Shown in pieces: positions 17,502 through 28,199 of a stretch of DNA of 39,329 bases; position 1 is the first letter of the stretch, and each line of letters opens with the position of its first letter. A program made the translations under genes and the position numbers. The notes under the pieces are model-generated. The model did no database searches and was not told the DNA's origin. It saw nothing but the letters and a program-made list of their open reading frames with translations. This stretch comes from an uncultured Monoglobus sp. (lineage in GTDB: Bacteria; Bacillota; Clostridia; Monoglobales; Monoglobaceae), in assembly GCA_947630505.1 (NCBI GenBank), contig CANRHV010000022.1, positions 1 to 39,329 on the forward strand, read 5' to 3'.

Positions 17502-19324
17502 TTGGTTAATCCCGCCTCCTCCCATATACCGTTACGTTTAGCTATGTTCTTAAAAGACGCGGTATTGGCTGTCAAATCAACAATGATAGCCCAGCCGTAT
17601 TCACTCATAGCAGTTTCGGGATGGTAATAATTGCTCTCCCTGTACTCCAGTTCATCATAATAAAGGAAAGGAACATCAATATTAATAATGCGCCTTTGAG
17701 ATAGTGGATCGGTGCCGCCTTCGCGCATAGCTATAGTAACAGCGGACGTTCTCAAATCTCGTGTGCTATTTTCGGCAAGCCAAGAAGCGTAGGGCGAAAA
17801 ATATAATTTCTGATGAGTGACGTTACCGTTATTGGTATACGCCAATGTAAAACATACGCCGTCAAATGACCCTGTAATATGATTGCCGTCATCATCTTCC
17901 GCTTCAAATACGGTTCCGTTATAAACGTCGTCCACGCTCAAAATAAAATAAAACAATCCATTCTTGATTGATAAATCACCCTCACCGTCAAGCTGATTAT
18001 ATGTAAGACAATTCCCTAAGTCAACATGACAAGCATTTTGCGGATACCATGTATCGGTCGCAGGTTCACCATTTCTTGGATTGAGCGCCACATATTGGTG
18101 CTGCCCTGAAAGTTCCTCATGCGCGGGGATTGACACAAGTCCGCGAAAATCCATTATAACGGAATTATGAGGCATGTACAATTCGGGCTTGAATTGCATA
18201 GGATAGATTGACGCAAGATACACCGCCGAGATATACAATATTTTACCCGTCGTAACATTGTCTGTGTCGGTTACATGTAGCGTAAGCCGATAGTCACTGC
18301 CGCCTATAATATTATCATACATATATTCAACAGTGGGGGAGTATATGTTATTGGTGGCATCAACCACCCTGTATACGGGATGTTCCTCGTTCTCATCCAC
18401 AGATACAAGTTCCTCTAATAGAAAATTGTAATAATTTACCGTTGCTCCGTCATTTTGGTAATATCGCCCTTTAATATGTAAATTACTGTATTCTAACACC
18501 AAAGTGTCTTTTTCGATATCACGAAGAAGTTCCGACCCATTTACATTAAAGCACTCCGACAATGTGATTTGCGGAGGCGTACTCGCTTCAAAATAATACA
18601 AATCCGTATCAATATAATTGCAATAGATTGTATACGGCTCGCCTTGCGTAATCGTAAAATTAGCGTCAACCTTTGCGTATCCGTACAACGGCGTATCATA
18701 GGACATGTCCTTGTCTTTGAAATACCCTTCTTCAGAAGACGGGTCATAAAACGTATACGCCTCAATCCTGCTTATACCGTTATTGGTTTTAATGAAATAT
18801 TCCGCATTATTATCATACCTCGACCAAAACTGCGGGTATATTCCATATGGAAGCGCTTCCGGAAAATAAATATTGGTATGCGGGCGTATTTTCAAAATAT
18901 ATTGTGAACTTACTTCTTTAACGGCTTCAATAGTTCCGTAGCCGATCCATGAAACAGCGCGGTCTTCGTATATACGCATTTGCCATGTATAACTTCGTCC
19001 CGATTGTATATATAATTTTTTAAGCGGATTTTCAATATCCTCGCTTGACATTCGCCGATTGTTACTTTGCTGTATGGCATACGAAGCATTTTCTCCTCGG
19101 TAGCTATATTCAATATCTACGCCATAGTCACGGTTAATAATCGTCGGAGTTAACGGCGGTGAATCAAAATAATACTCATATCCGCCATCGCCTATCATAA
19201 GCCGCGTTTTCGCCACTTTACTGCTGCTGAGCAGTGTGCAGCCAAAAGAAATACCGCTCTTGTTTAAATCATCGGGATTAACCTTTTCTCTGCATGGCGT
19301 AGCGGCTGTAGGTTTGTAGAGCAT
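17489..19324 (-). CDS. Large distal tail protein
   Basis: The 611-residue protein follows the tape measure, where siphophages encode the distal tail (Dit) protein. It is nearly all beta, rich in Tyr/Asp/Asn, with no transmembrane or coiled-coil segments. Repeated motifs such as YTWQMRIYED and YRLTLHVTDTD suggest several sandwich domains, possibly Dit core plus carbohydrate-binding inserts. The start is ATG at 19324 because AGGAGGTG lies nine bases upstream; the GTG at 19336 is part of that ribosome site. It shares a DxRGxVSI phrase with the next protein. Confidence 0.6.
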   Translation of the reverse strand: MLYKPTAATPCREKVNPDDLNKSGISFGCTLLSSSKVAKTRLMIGDGGYEYYFDSPPLTPTIINRDYGVDIEYSYRGENASYAIQQSNNRRMSSEDIENPLKKLYIQSGRSYTWQMRIYEDRAVSWIGYGTIEAVKEVSSQYILKIRPHTNIYFPEALPYGIYPQFWSRYDNNAEYFIKTNNGISRIEAYTFYDPSSEEGYFKDKDMSYDTPLYGYAKVDANFTITQGEPYTIYCNYIDTDLYYFEASTPPQITLSECFNVNGSELLRDIEKDTLVLEYSNLHIKGRYYQNDGATVNYYNFLLEELVSVDENEEHPVYRVVDATNNIYSPTVEYMYDNIIGGSDYRLTLHVTDTDNVTTGKILYISAVYLASIYPMQFKPELYMPHNSVIMDFRGLVSIPAHEELSGQHQYVALNPRNGEPATDTWYPQNACHVDLGNCLTYNQLDGEGDLSIKNGLFYFILSVDDVYNGTVFEAEDDDGNHITGSFDGVCFTLAYTNNGNVTHQKLYFSPYASWLAENSTRDLRTSAVTIAMREGGTDPLSQRRIINIDVPFLYYDELEYRESNYYHPETAMSEYGWAIIVDLTANTASFKNIAKRNGIWEEAGLTKWQY

Positions 19325-19381
19325 ATACTTCTTCACCTCCTATTCTCATATTTAAAAACATTTGAGCTTATTATAAAGGCA

Positions 19382-19402
19382 GGGCTGCCTAAAAGACAGC
19401 CC
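19382..19402 (-). other. Hairpin after the tape-measure stop codon
   Basis: GGGCTGTC and GGCAGCCC form an eight-base stem with one mismatch or wobble, seven bases past the tape-measure stop. It is not followed by a T run, so it is more likely an mRNA stabilising or processing element than a full terminator. Confidence 0.4.
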
Positions 19403-19408
19403 ATACCA

Positions 19409-22400
19409 TTATGCATATGTATTCTTAATAGTTGGATACGTCGTACCTGTACGCGTTGTCAGTTGCTGAATAAAATCATCGGCATTTTCAACTGCTTCAG
19501 TTAGAATAATATCGCCTGTAAACGTCAAATTGGTTGATGGCGTATTATTCACCGTCTGAACACTCGGCACGTTCTGCAATGCGCTGTTATTAAGTAATTG
19601 TTGCTGTTTATACATATTACTGCTCAGATACGCACTTGTGTCAAACATAGCGTTTGATACATCGGGTATGAAATTCGTCGGCACTATAACATACCGTCCC
19701 GAAGTAACCCCTTCACAGAAATCCAACTGCCCATCACTAAGTCCTTCAGGGTTATCCGCATACCGCTTCATCAAATCCTGTACATACTGATTTACTCCGC
19801 TGTATTGCTCATACCCTGCATTATTCGGGTCAACGCTTGCCTTGAGATTGTGCTGTGTCTTGGAGCGCTCAATATACACCTGCGCATTATCCGCTTCAAT
19901 AATACCGTTCTCAACGCCCTCGTGTAAGGTATTAACTCCTTGCGAGTGATCTTCCGTAAGGCTTATGCTCGGCGATATATCGCTCATATCCGTATGCGCT
20001 AACGATTTATCCGTATCGCTGTTATGCTGTACAAGATAATACGGGTCTTCATACTTGATTGCATTAAGCCGCGCCGTCCAATACTTTATCGGCTCAAGGA
20101 AATCGGCAAACGCTAACTGCTCCTCCTCGGTCATACGCCCGTACATATCTATGCGGTTTCGTATAGCCGCTGCTTCCTCAGCCACCATATCATTATCACG
20201 CTGCATATCGCGTATGGTCTGATTCTCGCGGTTAGTCTGTTTGCTGTTTGCAAGTGTCAGCTCGGCTTCCGACTTTTCAAGAGCCAACTGGTGTAACGCC
20301 TCGGGATCTGCCACATTGAAAACACGATTGCCTACGATAATCTGTGTATCGCGTTCCTTAGCGCGGTTCTCATACTCCGACTGCTTTTTGGCAACTGCAA
20401 GCGTCTCCTGCGCGATACCTAAACGCTCATTGAGCGCGTCAAGCTGTCGGTTGTATTCCTCCGTAAGCTGTTCTTCCGAATACCAATCCTTTTCATCTAT
20501 ATTGGCAAGGTCGCGCTGATAATTCTTAAACAGAGTGTCCATTTCAGACTGAATATCCCGTATCGCCTTGCTCTCGGCGGCATAGTCGTCCTCATTGAAC
20601 AACAGCTTACGCGTATCGGGGTCGAGCCACTTATCAAGCTCCTTATTCGCCCTCAGTTCCTTGTCAATATCCATTTGCGCCTGACGCAGGGATTGTGTCA
20701 TCTGATACGCCTTGTCCTGCGCGTCAATAAGCGCCTGCGTTTTTTTTACGCGGAATTCAAGTATTTCGGCGCTGCGCTCATTAAATTCGTTCCATTCCTG
20801 AAGCTTTTCGGTTTTAAGCTGATTAGCCACATCGCTCGCCGCATATGCCGCTTCCTTTTCAGCGTCTGCCGCTTCAAGGAATGTCTGAACCTCCGCCTGC
20901 TGTATCTCGGCGGCGTTCTTGAAACGCTGAACCATTTCACCGTCTTCGCCATAACGCGCGGCAAGCATTTTTAGATTATCATAATACAGATGGTTGAACT
21001 CTCCGTTAGCGTCAAAAATTTCATCCATAGGGATATTGGCATACACATCGGCATAATCAGGGTCGTTGCGAAGCTTTTCCGCATTTTGATGTGCAGTATT
21101 CGCCCTTGCACGATATTCATCCATCTTTTGTGCATATGCTTCCTGCTTTTGTTGCAACAATACCGAGCGTTCCACGGAATCAGATGTATGTTCCAGTTCG
21201 CCGTCAATATTTTCAATTCGCTGTTCAATAAACGATAAATTACTTGCATGCTCCAAGTCATCACGGTTAAACTCATCCATACGTATTTGCTTATCTCGTT
21301 CCATAATGGATGCGAAATCATCGTTGACTTGCTCAATGTTATCATCTATCTGCTGAATAAGTTCAATAGCCCTGCTCTGTTCATCAGCCGTAGCCGCTGA
21401 TTTATACAGTTCATACGCCGAATTGCGCAATTCGGTCAATACAGACATATTGTTTTTGGCGTTATCAACGTCCAAATCGATTTGTTTTTGCAAATGACCG
21501 TCTACTATATTGGTAGCACGCTTACTTAGTTCTGCATACTTCTCAAGACCGGGGTCTTCGGCAGCGCCGCCCTTACGCCATTCGTCAAGGTCACTTGTAA
21601 ATGTCTTTGCTTGCTCGTTAAATCCCGCAAGCTCCTCTTGCCACTTGTCAATGTAATCAGAGTTATATGTATCAAGCTTATCTGAAGCCTTTTCAACTGC
21701 GCTTTCAAATTCTTCAAAATGAGCTTCAAACCGAAGAATTTGTTCAACTTGGTCAAGAGAGATCTTTTCGTCCTCCGCAAGTCCATCAATACCTTTGGAG
21801 ATAAGCCTTAGCTGTTCGTCCCAGTACATCTCAGTGTTTAAAGTAACACCATCCTCCAAATGGTCATTGATATTTTTAAGATATGCCGCGCATTCTTCTG
21901 CGGTAATAGCGTTCTCATCATCGTTATCGGACAAGCTTAAGGTACCCTCTTCGTAGAACTTAAGCGATTTATTGAGCCGTGCCGTGTCCCTTTCGCCGAC
22001 AATATCAACCTTGCCCGTATCAATTAAGGTGGGGGAATCAATTAAGGATATTTTCTTTGTACGCTTATCAATCATAAGCTCAGGCTTGTTGTTTTCACCT
22101 GCTACTTCAAGCGGCTTTGTTCCATTCGCGTGTTTGGTGAACGGAGTACTGAAATCATATTTACCACGCACATTACCGAGCGACTTATACTCTGCCACAC
22201 GCGGTATAACAGTATGTGTATTAGTTTTAAACGTACCCATAAATGCTTGTAGCTTTTGTTGCAATTCACGCAATTTCCGCATCAATATATTATCGGCACC
22301 GACATTTGCTCCGGCAAAAGAAGGATTGCCAAAGTAATTACCTAAGTTTATAACCTTTAATACACCGCCATCACCGGGCGGATTATCATGCCCAACCCAG

Positions 22401-25400
22401 TTAGTAACGAACTCAACTATTGATTGACCGTTGTCGTGCCCCCACATATTAGCGGGATTGTGATCCCAAGAAGTATAAACCTGAGACTTTTCATCGGCAA
22501 GTATACCATGTATGATACGCCCGTTTGCCATGTACACATCCACATAATCGCCTATACCGCCAAATGTTGAAGTCATGGCAAGTGCGTAACGTTCACCGAC
22601 TCTGCCGTAGCCCTCGCTGTCGTAATGCTTACCCGCCTGTTGTATAAGCTGACCTTGCGGAGTGTCCATATTGGTGATTGCATCCCAGTTCATATAGGTG
22701 TAATACTTACCCAAACCATCGGGAACGTCTATGACAACACCATCGGGATAATCCTCCACCGTAGGCTGAGATTGCGTCTGTGCTTTTGAAACGGGCTTAG
22801 ATTTTGACTTAGATTTGGATTGAGAGCCGAAAAGGTTGCCAAGCAACGACGAAAGCGAAGTTGTACCCTTCGCGTATGTTGCTATGGGCTTATCAATCTT
22901 TTCGGAGACCTTTTCGCCGACAATATCGTATTCCTTTTTATTAAACAAGGTAGGCTTCTTAATCAGCGACCATTCACCCGTGCGTTTGTTTATAGCCCAT
23001 TCGGGTTTGTAGTTTTCACCCGCGATACCAAAATCCTGTGTACCTGTAGCGTATTGCATAATACGCCGCGCACCTACGTAATCCGATCTGCTGTCCATTG
23101 ACGATATTTTTACAACATCACCGGTCTGGGGTGCCTGCATAAATTGACCGTTACCTATATATAGTCCGACATGTCCGGGCTGGGAAGTACTATGAGTGTA
23201 ACCTTCAAAAAACACCAGATCTCCCGGCATCAGTCCAGACTTAGAAACAGGCGTTCCGTTATTGATTTGGTCAAAAGTAGACCAACCAATGTCATACCCT
23301 AAATCAGCATATACTTGATGTACAAAACCGGAACAGTCCAATCCGCCATCTGCTGAGATTGATTTACCGCCCCACACATATGGTACACCCAAATATTGAC
23401 TGGCTACAGATACAACATCATTGCCTCCTACTCCTGTGCCTTGAAAGCACCCGCTTCCGCCGCTAATTCCCTGCGGAACATTTTGCCCAACATCAGACAA
23501 AGACGTATTAATAGCAAAATTCAAGTCAACGGTGCTGTTGCCAAAGGTTTCATTAATAACATTAAGAATTTCCTGAATCTTATTCGCAATAAGCGTTTGC
23601 AGATTATCCCATGATTGTGTACTGATACTTGGCGCCTCAATCTGTATTTTATGGATAGCATCTGCGCCATTCTTACTTATAGTAATACAGTCGTTCATCC
23701 ACCGCTGTATGTTTGTCGCCAACGCTTTCCATGATGACAACAATAACTGTAATGCCTGCAACGGATTATTCTTAACAAAGTCGTCCCATACCTTTACTCC
23801 GTCTATACCCATAGAGGTAAGTAACGTCTGCACTGTAGGGCTGAGTAAATCCCACGAGCTTGCGCCGTTGCCGCGTAACAGCTCTAATGCCTTAAGCAAA
23901 TTATCAGGTTGCTGAACCCACTCATTCCATGTAGATGCGGTCGCGCCCATTTCTTCGAGAACAGCCTGCACCTGCTCGGGTAACATATTCCAATTAGAAT
24001 TTGACAGTATGAGCGAATACAGATTATTTTCAGGGTCGTTTATTATGCTGTCTAAGCCTTTATTTACCTCCGCTTGGATTTTATCATAAAACTCGGGGTC
24101 AGACATATTACTATAGAATTCAGACTTAACACCTTCTAATGAAATATCGTTTTTAACAGACTCAAACGCCTTATTGATTTCATCTACGGTATCCTTCGCG
24201 AATTCCTCCGCAAGCTGTTTACCGCCAGAAGCCTGTACAGAACGCCCGCCTCTGTTAACCAGCTTGACCGAGCCATCGGCATACCGCTCAATCTTATCTC
24301 CGTCCTTAATGCCTGTACGCGCCAATATATCAGCCGTGTCCCGCGCATTAAGTATTTGCGTGCCTTTAGGAACATTCGCAAGGGTAGGGGAGCCGTCACC
24401 GATAAGACGGAACGTGCCATCGGGTAGTATTATAGCTTCCTGCCCCTTAAGCGACCCTTTACCCTCGTTCACATAGACATTTCCCGAAGCAACACCGCCT
24501 GTTGCTTTGCGGTTTAAATCCCAAACATTAGTATCAATCGGTGATTTGGCTGCAACGGGGCCTTTACCCGAATTGAACGCCTCTAACTGGTCAGCGGTAA
24601 GCCGTACCTTAAGCGGATTCTTATCAAGCTTATCCTGCTCATTACTTATATCGCTCTCCAGCTTACCGAAATCTACAGGGTCAACCGTGCTCTCAACATG
24701 TACGCCACCGTTGTCCTCGTTAAAGTTCTTGACCTTTGTGTCAAGCTCATCGAGTTCTTCATGCGCTTCTGCAATCTGTTTATCAATATCCGCAAGCTTT
24801 TCAGACAAATCATCCTGAGCCTCTGCAATTTGCTCATTAAGCTCTATCTGTTTCTTATCAATATCCGCAAGCTTTTCATCAAGGTCTGTTTTCGCGTCAA
24901 CAAGCTCTTGATTTAAGTCCTCACGCTGTTTTGCAAAATCTGTAATATCCTCGTCACGCTGAGCTTCCAAAGCCTTTTTGCGTATCTCCGCAATAGCGTC
25001 ACGGTACCTCTGTTCCTCGGCGATAAGCTTGTTGTTCTCTTCGCGCTGCTTTTCAAGAGCGTCCTTAGTAACTTTCGGCGTAAGCGTCTGCGACCACAAG
25101 CCACCGCTTAACGCACCATTCTCCACAATGTCAAACGCTTTATTAAGCACATTGACCGACGCGCTTGACTGCTCCGCAGCGGAATCGGCAAGGAACCCTA
25201 TAGCCTCCGCACGGGCATTGAACATCTCATCTCGGATTTCTCTTTGCTGTTTGATAGCCTCAAAGTAGTCGTCAGCGATGCTCTCCATCTGCTCCGCTAT
25301 CATGTCGTATTCTTCCGCAGTCTGCGGGTCAATCGACATCAAGCGTTCCAATTCGGAGCGCAGAGCCAAACCTTGCTCCGTGGTTACAGAGAATTGATTA

Positions 25401-28129
25401 CGAAGATTATCAAACCTTGCCGAGAAATCGTTCTCATACGTCAAGTCAGCGAGGTCATTAAATTCATCGAGCAGACTATTGAACCGTTCCAGCGCTTGTG
25501 ATGCACTGTCGATTCCAAACTGAAGCTCACTTGCGTGTTCCTCTTTAGCGAGGTCGTCAAGTTTTTCGTTGGTTTCCTCTATCTTATCAGCGTAATCCTC
25601 ATACGCCTCTGCACGGTCTTTTTCAAGGTCGGATAACTGTTCATGAATATCCTCAATCTTATCGGCATAATCCTTCTCAGCATCCGCACGGTCTTTTTGC
25701 AGGTCAGCAATTTTATCATTGAGGTCTTTCTGCTTTTTAAGACGGTCTTTCTCTGCTTTTTCAGCGGCTTCAGAATCCTCATAACTTGACATCGCACCGC
25801 TGAAATCAAACTCCATGCCGTTAACCACAGATGTAATAGAATCTGCCATTTTCTTATATTTATTAACAATGGCATCTACCTCATCTTGTGTAACAGAAGG
25901 GTTATTCGCAGCGTTCTTCGCAGCGTTCAACATAGCCGCTTCGGTATTTAAATTTAAAGCCTTAGTTTCGGCATCAATGTCAATAACAGCATCTGATTTC
26001 TTACCCGCCGATGTTTTAGAGGCTTCACCCGCCTTTTCTTCAGCAAGAGCATTAAGCTCCGCTATTGCGCTACCATATATATTGGCCTTCGCTTCTTCAA
26101 GCTGTGCATTTACGAGGTCTTTCATAGCCTGCTCATTGATAGCAAGCTGACCGTTCTCATCAACAAGCATAGCAAGATATTTCGGCTCTAATGATAATAA
26201 TGCCTGTACCGTGTCAAGAGAATACGCGCCGTACTTGTTGTATTCGTCTCTTGCGCTTGCCAACGTGGAATAAGCAGACTGAATATCATCGAGGTTTTTG
26301 TTGATAGCGTCCATAGCCGCTATCTGCTCAAGTTCCTGCTTGTACTTTTGAACGCCTTTAACAAGCTCATCCCACGTTATTTCCTGCCCTTCGGGAATTT
26401 CGGCGACTACTTTAGCGGCATAGACCAAATCGTCAATACGTAAATGTGTTACCTTATCATCAAACTCGTCTTGCAGTTTTTCTTGAACTTGCTCAACCAG
26501 TGTATCTACTCGCGTAGAACCATCTTCCATAAATTCAAAGCCTAATGAAAGTTTGATTTTATAGACAGCATCCTCGTCTAACCCGAATTGCTCTTGTAAT
26601 TGAGTAAGTAGTCTATCAACATAGTCCTCATAATCGGCAGCCGAAAACTCTTCCTTATCAATAGAGAACAGCTCGTTAATCTGTTCTCTTGCGCTCTTTA
26701 GTTCATCGCTGGTTGCCAATTCCTCAGCAAAACGCTCAATCGCCCTTGCTTTTTCAGCTATTTCATCTTGTGATAAAAAGTTCCCGTCAGCGTCAAGGAT
26801 AGAGCCTGTAGCCCGAATATATTCTTTGACAAAATTCTTTTGGGCGTCTGTGAGGGTATCGTAGTCAGCGGCTCTTTGCGCATATGCCATGAATTGGTCG
26901 TCCATGCCATGCGACAAGTCATCCAAATCCTTTATAGAGTCGTATGTGTTCTTTAACCAATTGATTACTTGGTCAGCGCCATCCGTATCCATACCTAAAT
27001 ACGTTCCGTAATCCGTTACGAAATCATTGGTCAGCAGCTTATGTATCTCATCATAATTATTGATGATTGCATTTTTGTTTCTTTCAAGAAACTCTGTCCA
27101 ACTCTCACCGTATTCTCTTTGCCTGCCTGTTATCTCTGCAAAAACCAAATCCAACTGGTCGGATATACTGTTGGATGTATTAAGCTGTCCATTATTCATG
27201 GTAAGGCTGGCATATGTACCCATAGCCCCCTTAAGGACATTGTTAGATTCCACCTTCGACCTTTGCTCGTTATACTGAGCCTTAGCCCCTTTATACAGAG
27301 TTTCGGTATTCTCATCGGAAGTAATCTCACGAAGTTTTTGCTTCTGCTCCTCTTTCATAAGGGCGATAGACTGTTCTATTAAGCCATTTTTCTTGGCGAT
27401 TGCATTGCCTTCCTCATCATAACCCGCGATTAACTCCGGCGAGTATCCGAGGATTTCCGCAACGATATCCTTGTAGCGAGAATATTCGTCTGTAGACAAT
27501 GATATATTGTTACCGTATTCATCTACGCCCTTAGACAGACGCTCAAACTCATCCTTTTGCTCTTGCAAGGACTTAACATTACCGCTCAGCTCCTGCGCCT
27601 GCTCACGATAAGCGTCGGTAACTTCCTTAGCTGACTGAATCAGATTTTCGTTACGGTGGATAAGGTAGTCAATACCTTTGATTACACCTTGTATAGCAAG
27701 AGACACAACAGTCGCAAGAGCCATGTTTAAAGCCATACTTGCGGCTTTTGCACCAAGCATTGCAATCTTTGACTGCTCTTGCGCAACAGTAAAATCTTCC
27801 ACAGCCGCCTTGTTCTTTGCAATCAATACAGCGTGTTGTCTCGCTTCCTTGGACGCGCCAGTCATTGTATTTTTATATGCTTGAGTATATGAGACACCTT
27901 TCTGTAATTCGCTGTTAAATGATTTTAGGGCATTTACGTCGGAATTTCCCCAAAGAGTTTCTCGTAGGCTAATGCCATGTGATTTATTAATCGCTATTTC
28001 GTCAAATGAATGTCCCAATATCCCCAATTGTTTATTGAGACCCTTGGCATCGGATTCTATCGTTTTAAATATCGAACATTGATAGAAGGAATTCTTTATT
28101 TCCTGCCTCTGTAAATGATTGTGAAACAT
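19409..28129 (-). CDS. Tail tape-measure protein with NlpC/P60 peptidase, probably 5'-truncated
   Basis: The 2906-residue protein sets tail length and probably helps DNA cross the wall. A hydrophobic stretch lies near residues 125-155. Long coiled coils occur near 790-880 and 1080-1160 (KIADLQKDRADAEKDYADKI type). An NlpC/P60 domain at about 1575-1690 has Cys near 1598 (LDCSGFV) and His near 1651 (GHVGLYIG). After it, a module (AGEN-x-KPE ... KRT ... SLI ... PTL ... DIVGE) occurs twice, and further coiled coils follow. The start is doubtful: TAA lies immediately before the first ATG, no ribosome site precedes it, and the first ~20 residues look unlike phage protein, whereas another frame reads VSQSFTEAGNKEF. 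The N-terminus is probably lost or frameshifted at the border with the accessory region. Confidence 0.85.
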   Translation of the reverse strand: MFHNHLQRQEIKNSFYQCSIFKTIESDAKGLNKQLGILGHSFDEIAINKSHGISLRETLWGNSDVNALKSFNSELQKGVSYTQAYKNTMTGASKEARQHAVLIAKNKAAVEDFTVAQEQSKIAMLGAKAASMALNMALATVVSLAIQGVIKGIDYLIHRNENLIQSAKEVTDAYREQAQELSGNVKSLQEQKDEFERLSKGVDEYGNNISLSTDEYSRYKDIVAEILGYSPELIAGYDEEGNAIAKKNGLIEQSIALMKEEQKQKLREITSDENTETLYKGAKAQYNEQRSKVESNNVLKGAMGTYASLTMNNGQLNTSNSISDQLDLVFAEITGRQREYGESWTEFLERNKNAIINNYDEIHKLLTNDFVTDYGTYLGMDTDGADQVINWLKNTYDSIKDLDDLSHGMDDQFMAYAQRAADYDTLTDAQKNFVKEYIRATGSILDADGNFLSQDEIAEKARAIERFAEELATSDELKSAREQINELFSIDKEEFSAADYEDYVDRLLTQLQEQFGLDEDAVYKIKLSLGFEFMEDGSTRVDTLVEQVQEKLQDEFDDKVTHLRIDDLVYAAKVVAEIPEGQEITWDELVKGVQKYKQELEQIAAMDAINKNLDDIQSAYSTLASARDEYNKYGAYSLDTVQALLSLEPKYLAMLVDENGQLAINEQAMKDLVNAQLEEAKANIYGSAIAELNALAEEKAGEASKTSAGKKSDAVIDIDAETKALNLNTEAAMLNAAKNAANNPSVTQDEVDAIVNKYKKMADSITSVVNGMEFDFSGAMSSYEDSEAAEKAEKDRLKKQKDLNDKIADLQKDRADAEKDYADKIEDIHEQLSDLEKDRAEAYEDYADKIEETNEKLDDLAKEEHASELQFGIDSASQALERFNSLLDEFNDLADLTYENDFSARFDNLRNQFSVTTEQGLALRSELERLMSIDPQTAEEYDMIAEQMESIADDYFEAIKQQREIRDEMFNARAEAIGFLADSAAEQSSASVNVLNKAFDIVENGALSGGLWSQTLTPKVTKDALEKQREENNKLIAEEQRYRDAIAEIRKKALEAQRDEDITDFAKQREDLNQELVDAKTDLDEKLADIDKKQIELNEQIAEAQDDLSEKLADIDKQIAEAHEELDELDTKVKNFNEDNGGVHVESTVDPVDFGKLESDISNEQDKLDKNPLKVRLTADQLEAFNSGKGPVAAKSPIDTNVWDLNRKATGGVASGNVYVNEGKGSLKGQEAIILPDGTFRLIGDGSPTLANVPKGTQILNARDTADILARTGIKDGDKIERYADGSVKLVNRGGRSVQASGGKQLAEEFAKDTVDEINKAFESVKNDISLEGVKSEFYSNMSDPEFYDKIQAEVNKGLDSIINDPENNLYSLILSNSNWNMLPEQVQAVLEEMGATASTWNEWVQQPDNLLKALELLRGNGASSWDLLSPTVQTLLTSMGIDGVKVWDDFVKNNPLQALQLLLSSWKALATNIQRWMNDCITISKNGADAIHKIQIEAPSISTQSWDNLQTLIANKIQEILNVINETFGNSTVDLNFAINTSLSDVGQNVPQGISGGSGCFQGTGVGGNDVVSVASQYLGVPYVWGGKSISADGGLDCSGFVHQVYADLGYDIGWSTFDQINNGTPVSKSGLMPGDLVFFEGYTHSTSQPGHVGLYIGNGQFMQAPQTGDVVKISSMDSRSDYVGARRIMQYATGTQDFGIAGENYKPEWAINKRTGEWSLIKKPTLFNKKEYDIVGEKVSEKIDKPIATYAKGTTSLSSLLGNLFGSQSKSKSKSKPVSKAQTQSQPTVEDYPDGVVIDVPDGLGKYYTYMNWDAITNMDTPQGQLIQQAGKHYDSEGYGRVGERYALAMTSTFGGIGDYVDVYMANGRIIHGILADEKSQVYTSWDHNPANMWGHDNGQSIVEFVTNWVGHDNPPGDGGVLKVINLGNYFGNPSFAGANVGADNILMRKLRELQQKLQAFMGTFKTNTHTVIPRVAEYKSLGNVRGKYDFSTPFTKHANGTKPLEVAGENNKPELMIDKRTKKISLIDSPTLIDTGKVDIVGERDTARLNKSLKFYEEGTLSLSDNDDENAITAEECAAYLKNINDHLEDGVTLNTEMYWDEQLRLISKGIDGLAEDEKISLDQVEQILRFEAHFEEFESAVEKASDKLDTYNSDYIDKWQEELAGFNEQAKTFTSDLDEWRKGGAAEDPGLEKYAELSKRATNIVDGHLQKQIDLDVDNAKNNMSVLTELRNSAYELYKSAATADEQSRAIELIQQIDDNIEQVNDDFASIMERDKQIRMDEFNRDDLEHASNLSFIEQRIENIDGELEHTSDSVERSVLLQQKQEAYAQKMDEYRARANTAHQNAEKLRNDPDYADVYANIPMDEIFDANGEFNHLYYDNLKMLAARYGEDGEMVQRFKNAAEIQQAEVQTFLEAADAEKEAAYAASDVANQLKTEKLQEWNEFNERSAEILEFRVKKTQALIDAQDKAYQMTQSLRQAQMDIDKELRANKELDKWLDPDTRKLLFNEDDYAAESKAIRDIQSEMDTLFKNYQRDLANIDEKDWYSEEQLTEEYNRQLDALNERLGIAQETLAVAKKQSEYENRAKERDTQIIVGNRVFNVADPEALHQLALEKSEAELTLANSKQTNRENQTIRDMQRDNDMVAEEAAAIRNRIDMYGRMTEEEQLAFADFLEPIKYWTARLNAIKYEDPYYLVQHNSDTDKSLAHTDMSDISPSISLTEDHSQGVNTLHEGVENGIIEADNAQVYIERSKTQHNLKASVDPNNAGYEQYSGVNQYVQDLMKRYADNPEGLSDGQLDFCEGVTSGRYVIVPTNFIPDVSNAMFDTSAYLSSNMYKQQQLLNNSALQNVPSVQTVNNTPSTNLTFTGDIILTEAVENADDFIQQLTTRTGTTYPTIKNTYA

Positions 28130-28144
28130 TTACAAAAACAACGA

Positions 28145-28173
28145 TTGACACTAACAGGTCTTTATGATACAAT
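28145..28173 (+). promoter_or_regulatory. Promoter of the zinc-ribbon operon
   Basis: TTGACA at 28145-28150, a 17-base spacer and TACAAT at 28168-28173, with AGGGGAG at 28184-28190 before ATG at 28200. The -35 box begins only 16 bases from the first tape-measure codon on the other strand. Confidence 0.85.
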
Positions 28174-28199
28174 TGTAGCGAAGAGGGGAGAGATATACG

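Noticed and set aside
2130..28129. Tailocin (headless tail particle) instead of prophage
   Set aside because: No sheath or tube genes are seen, and antirepressors, holin and an attachment-like junction favour a prophage; missing head genes could lie to the right.
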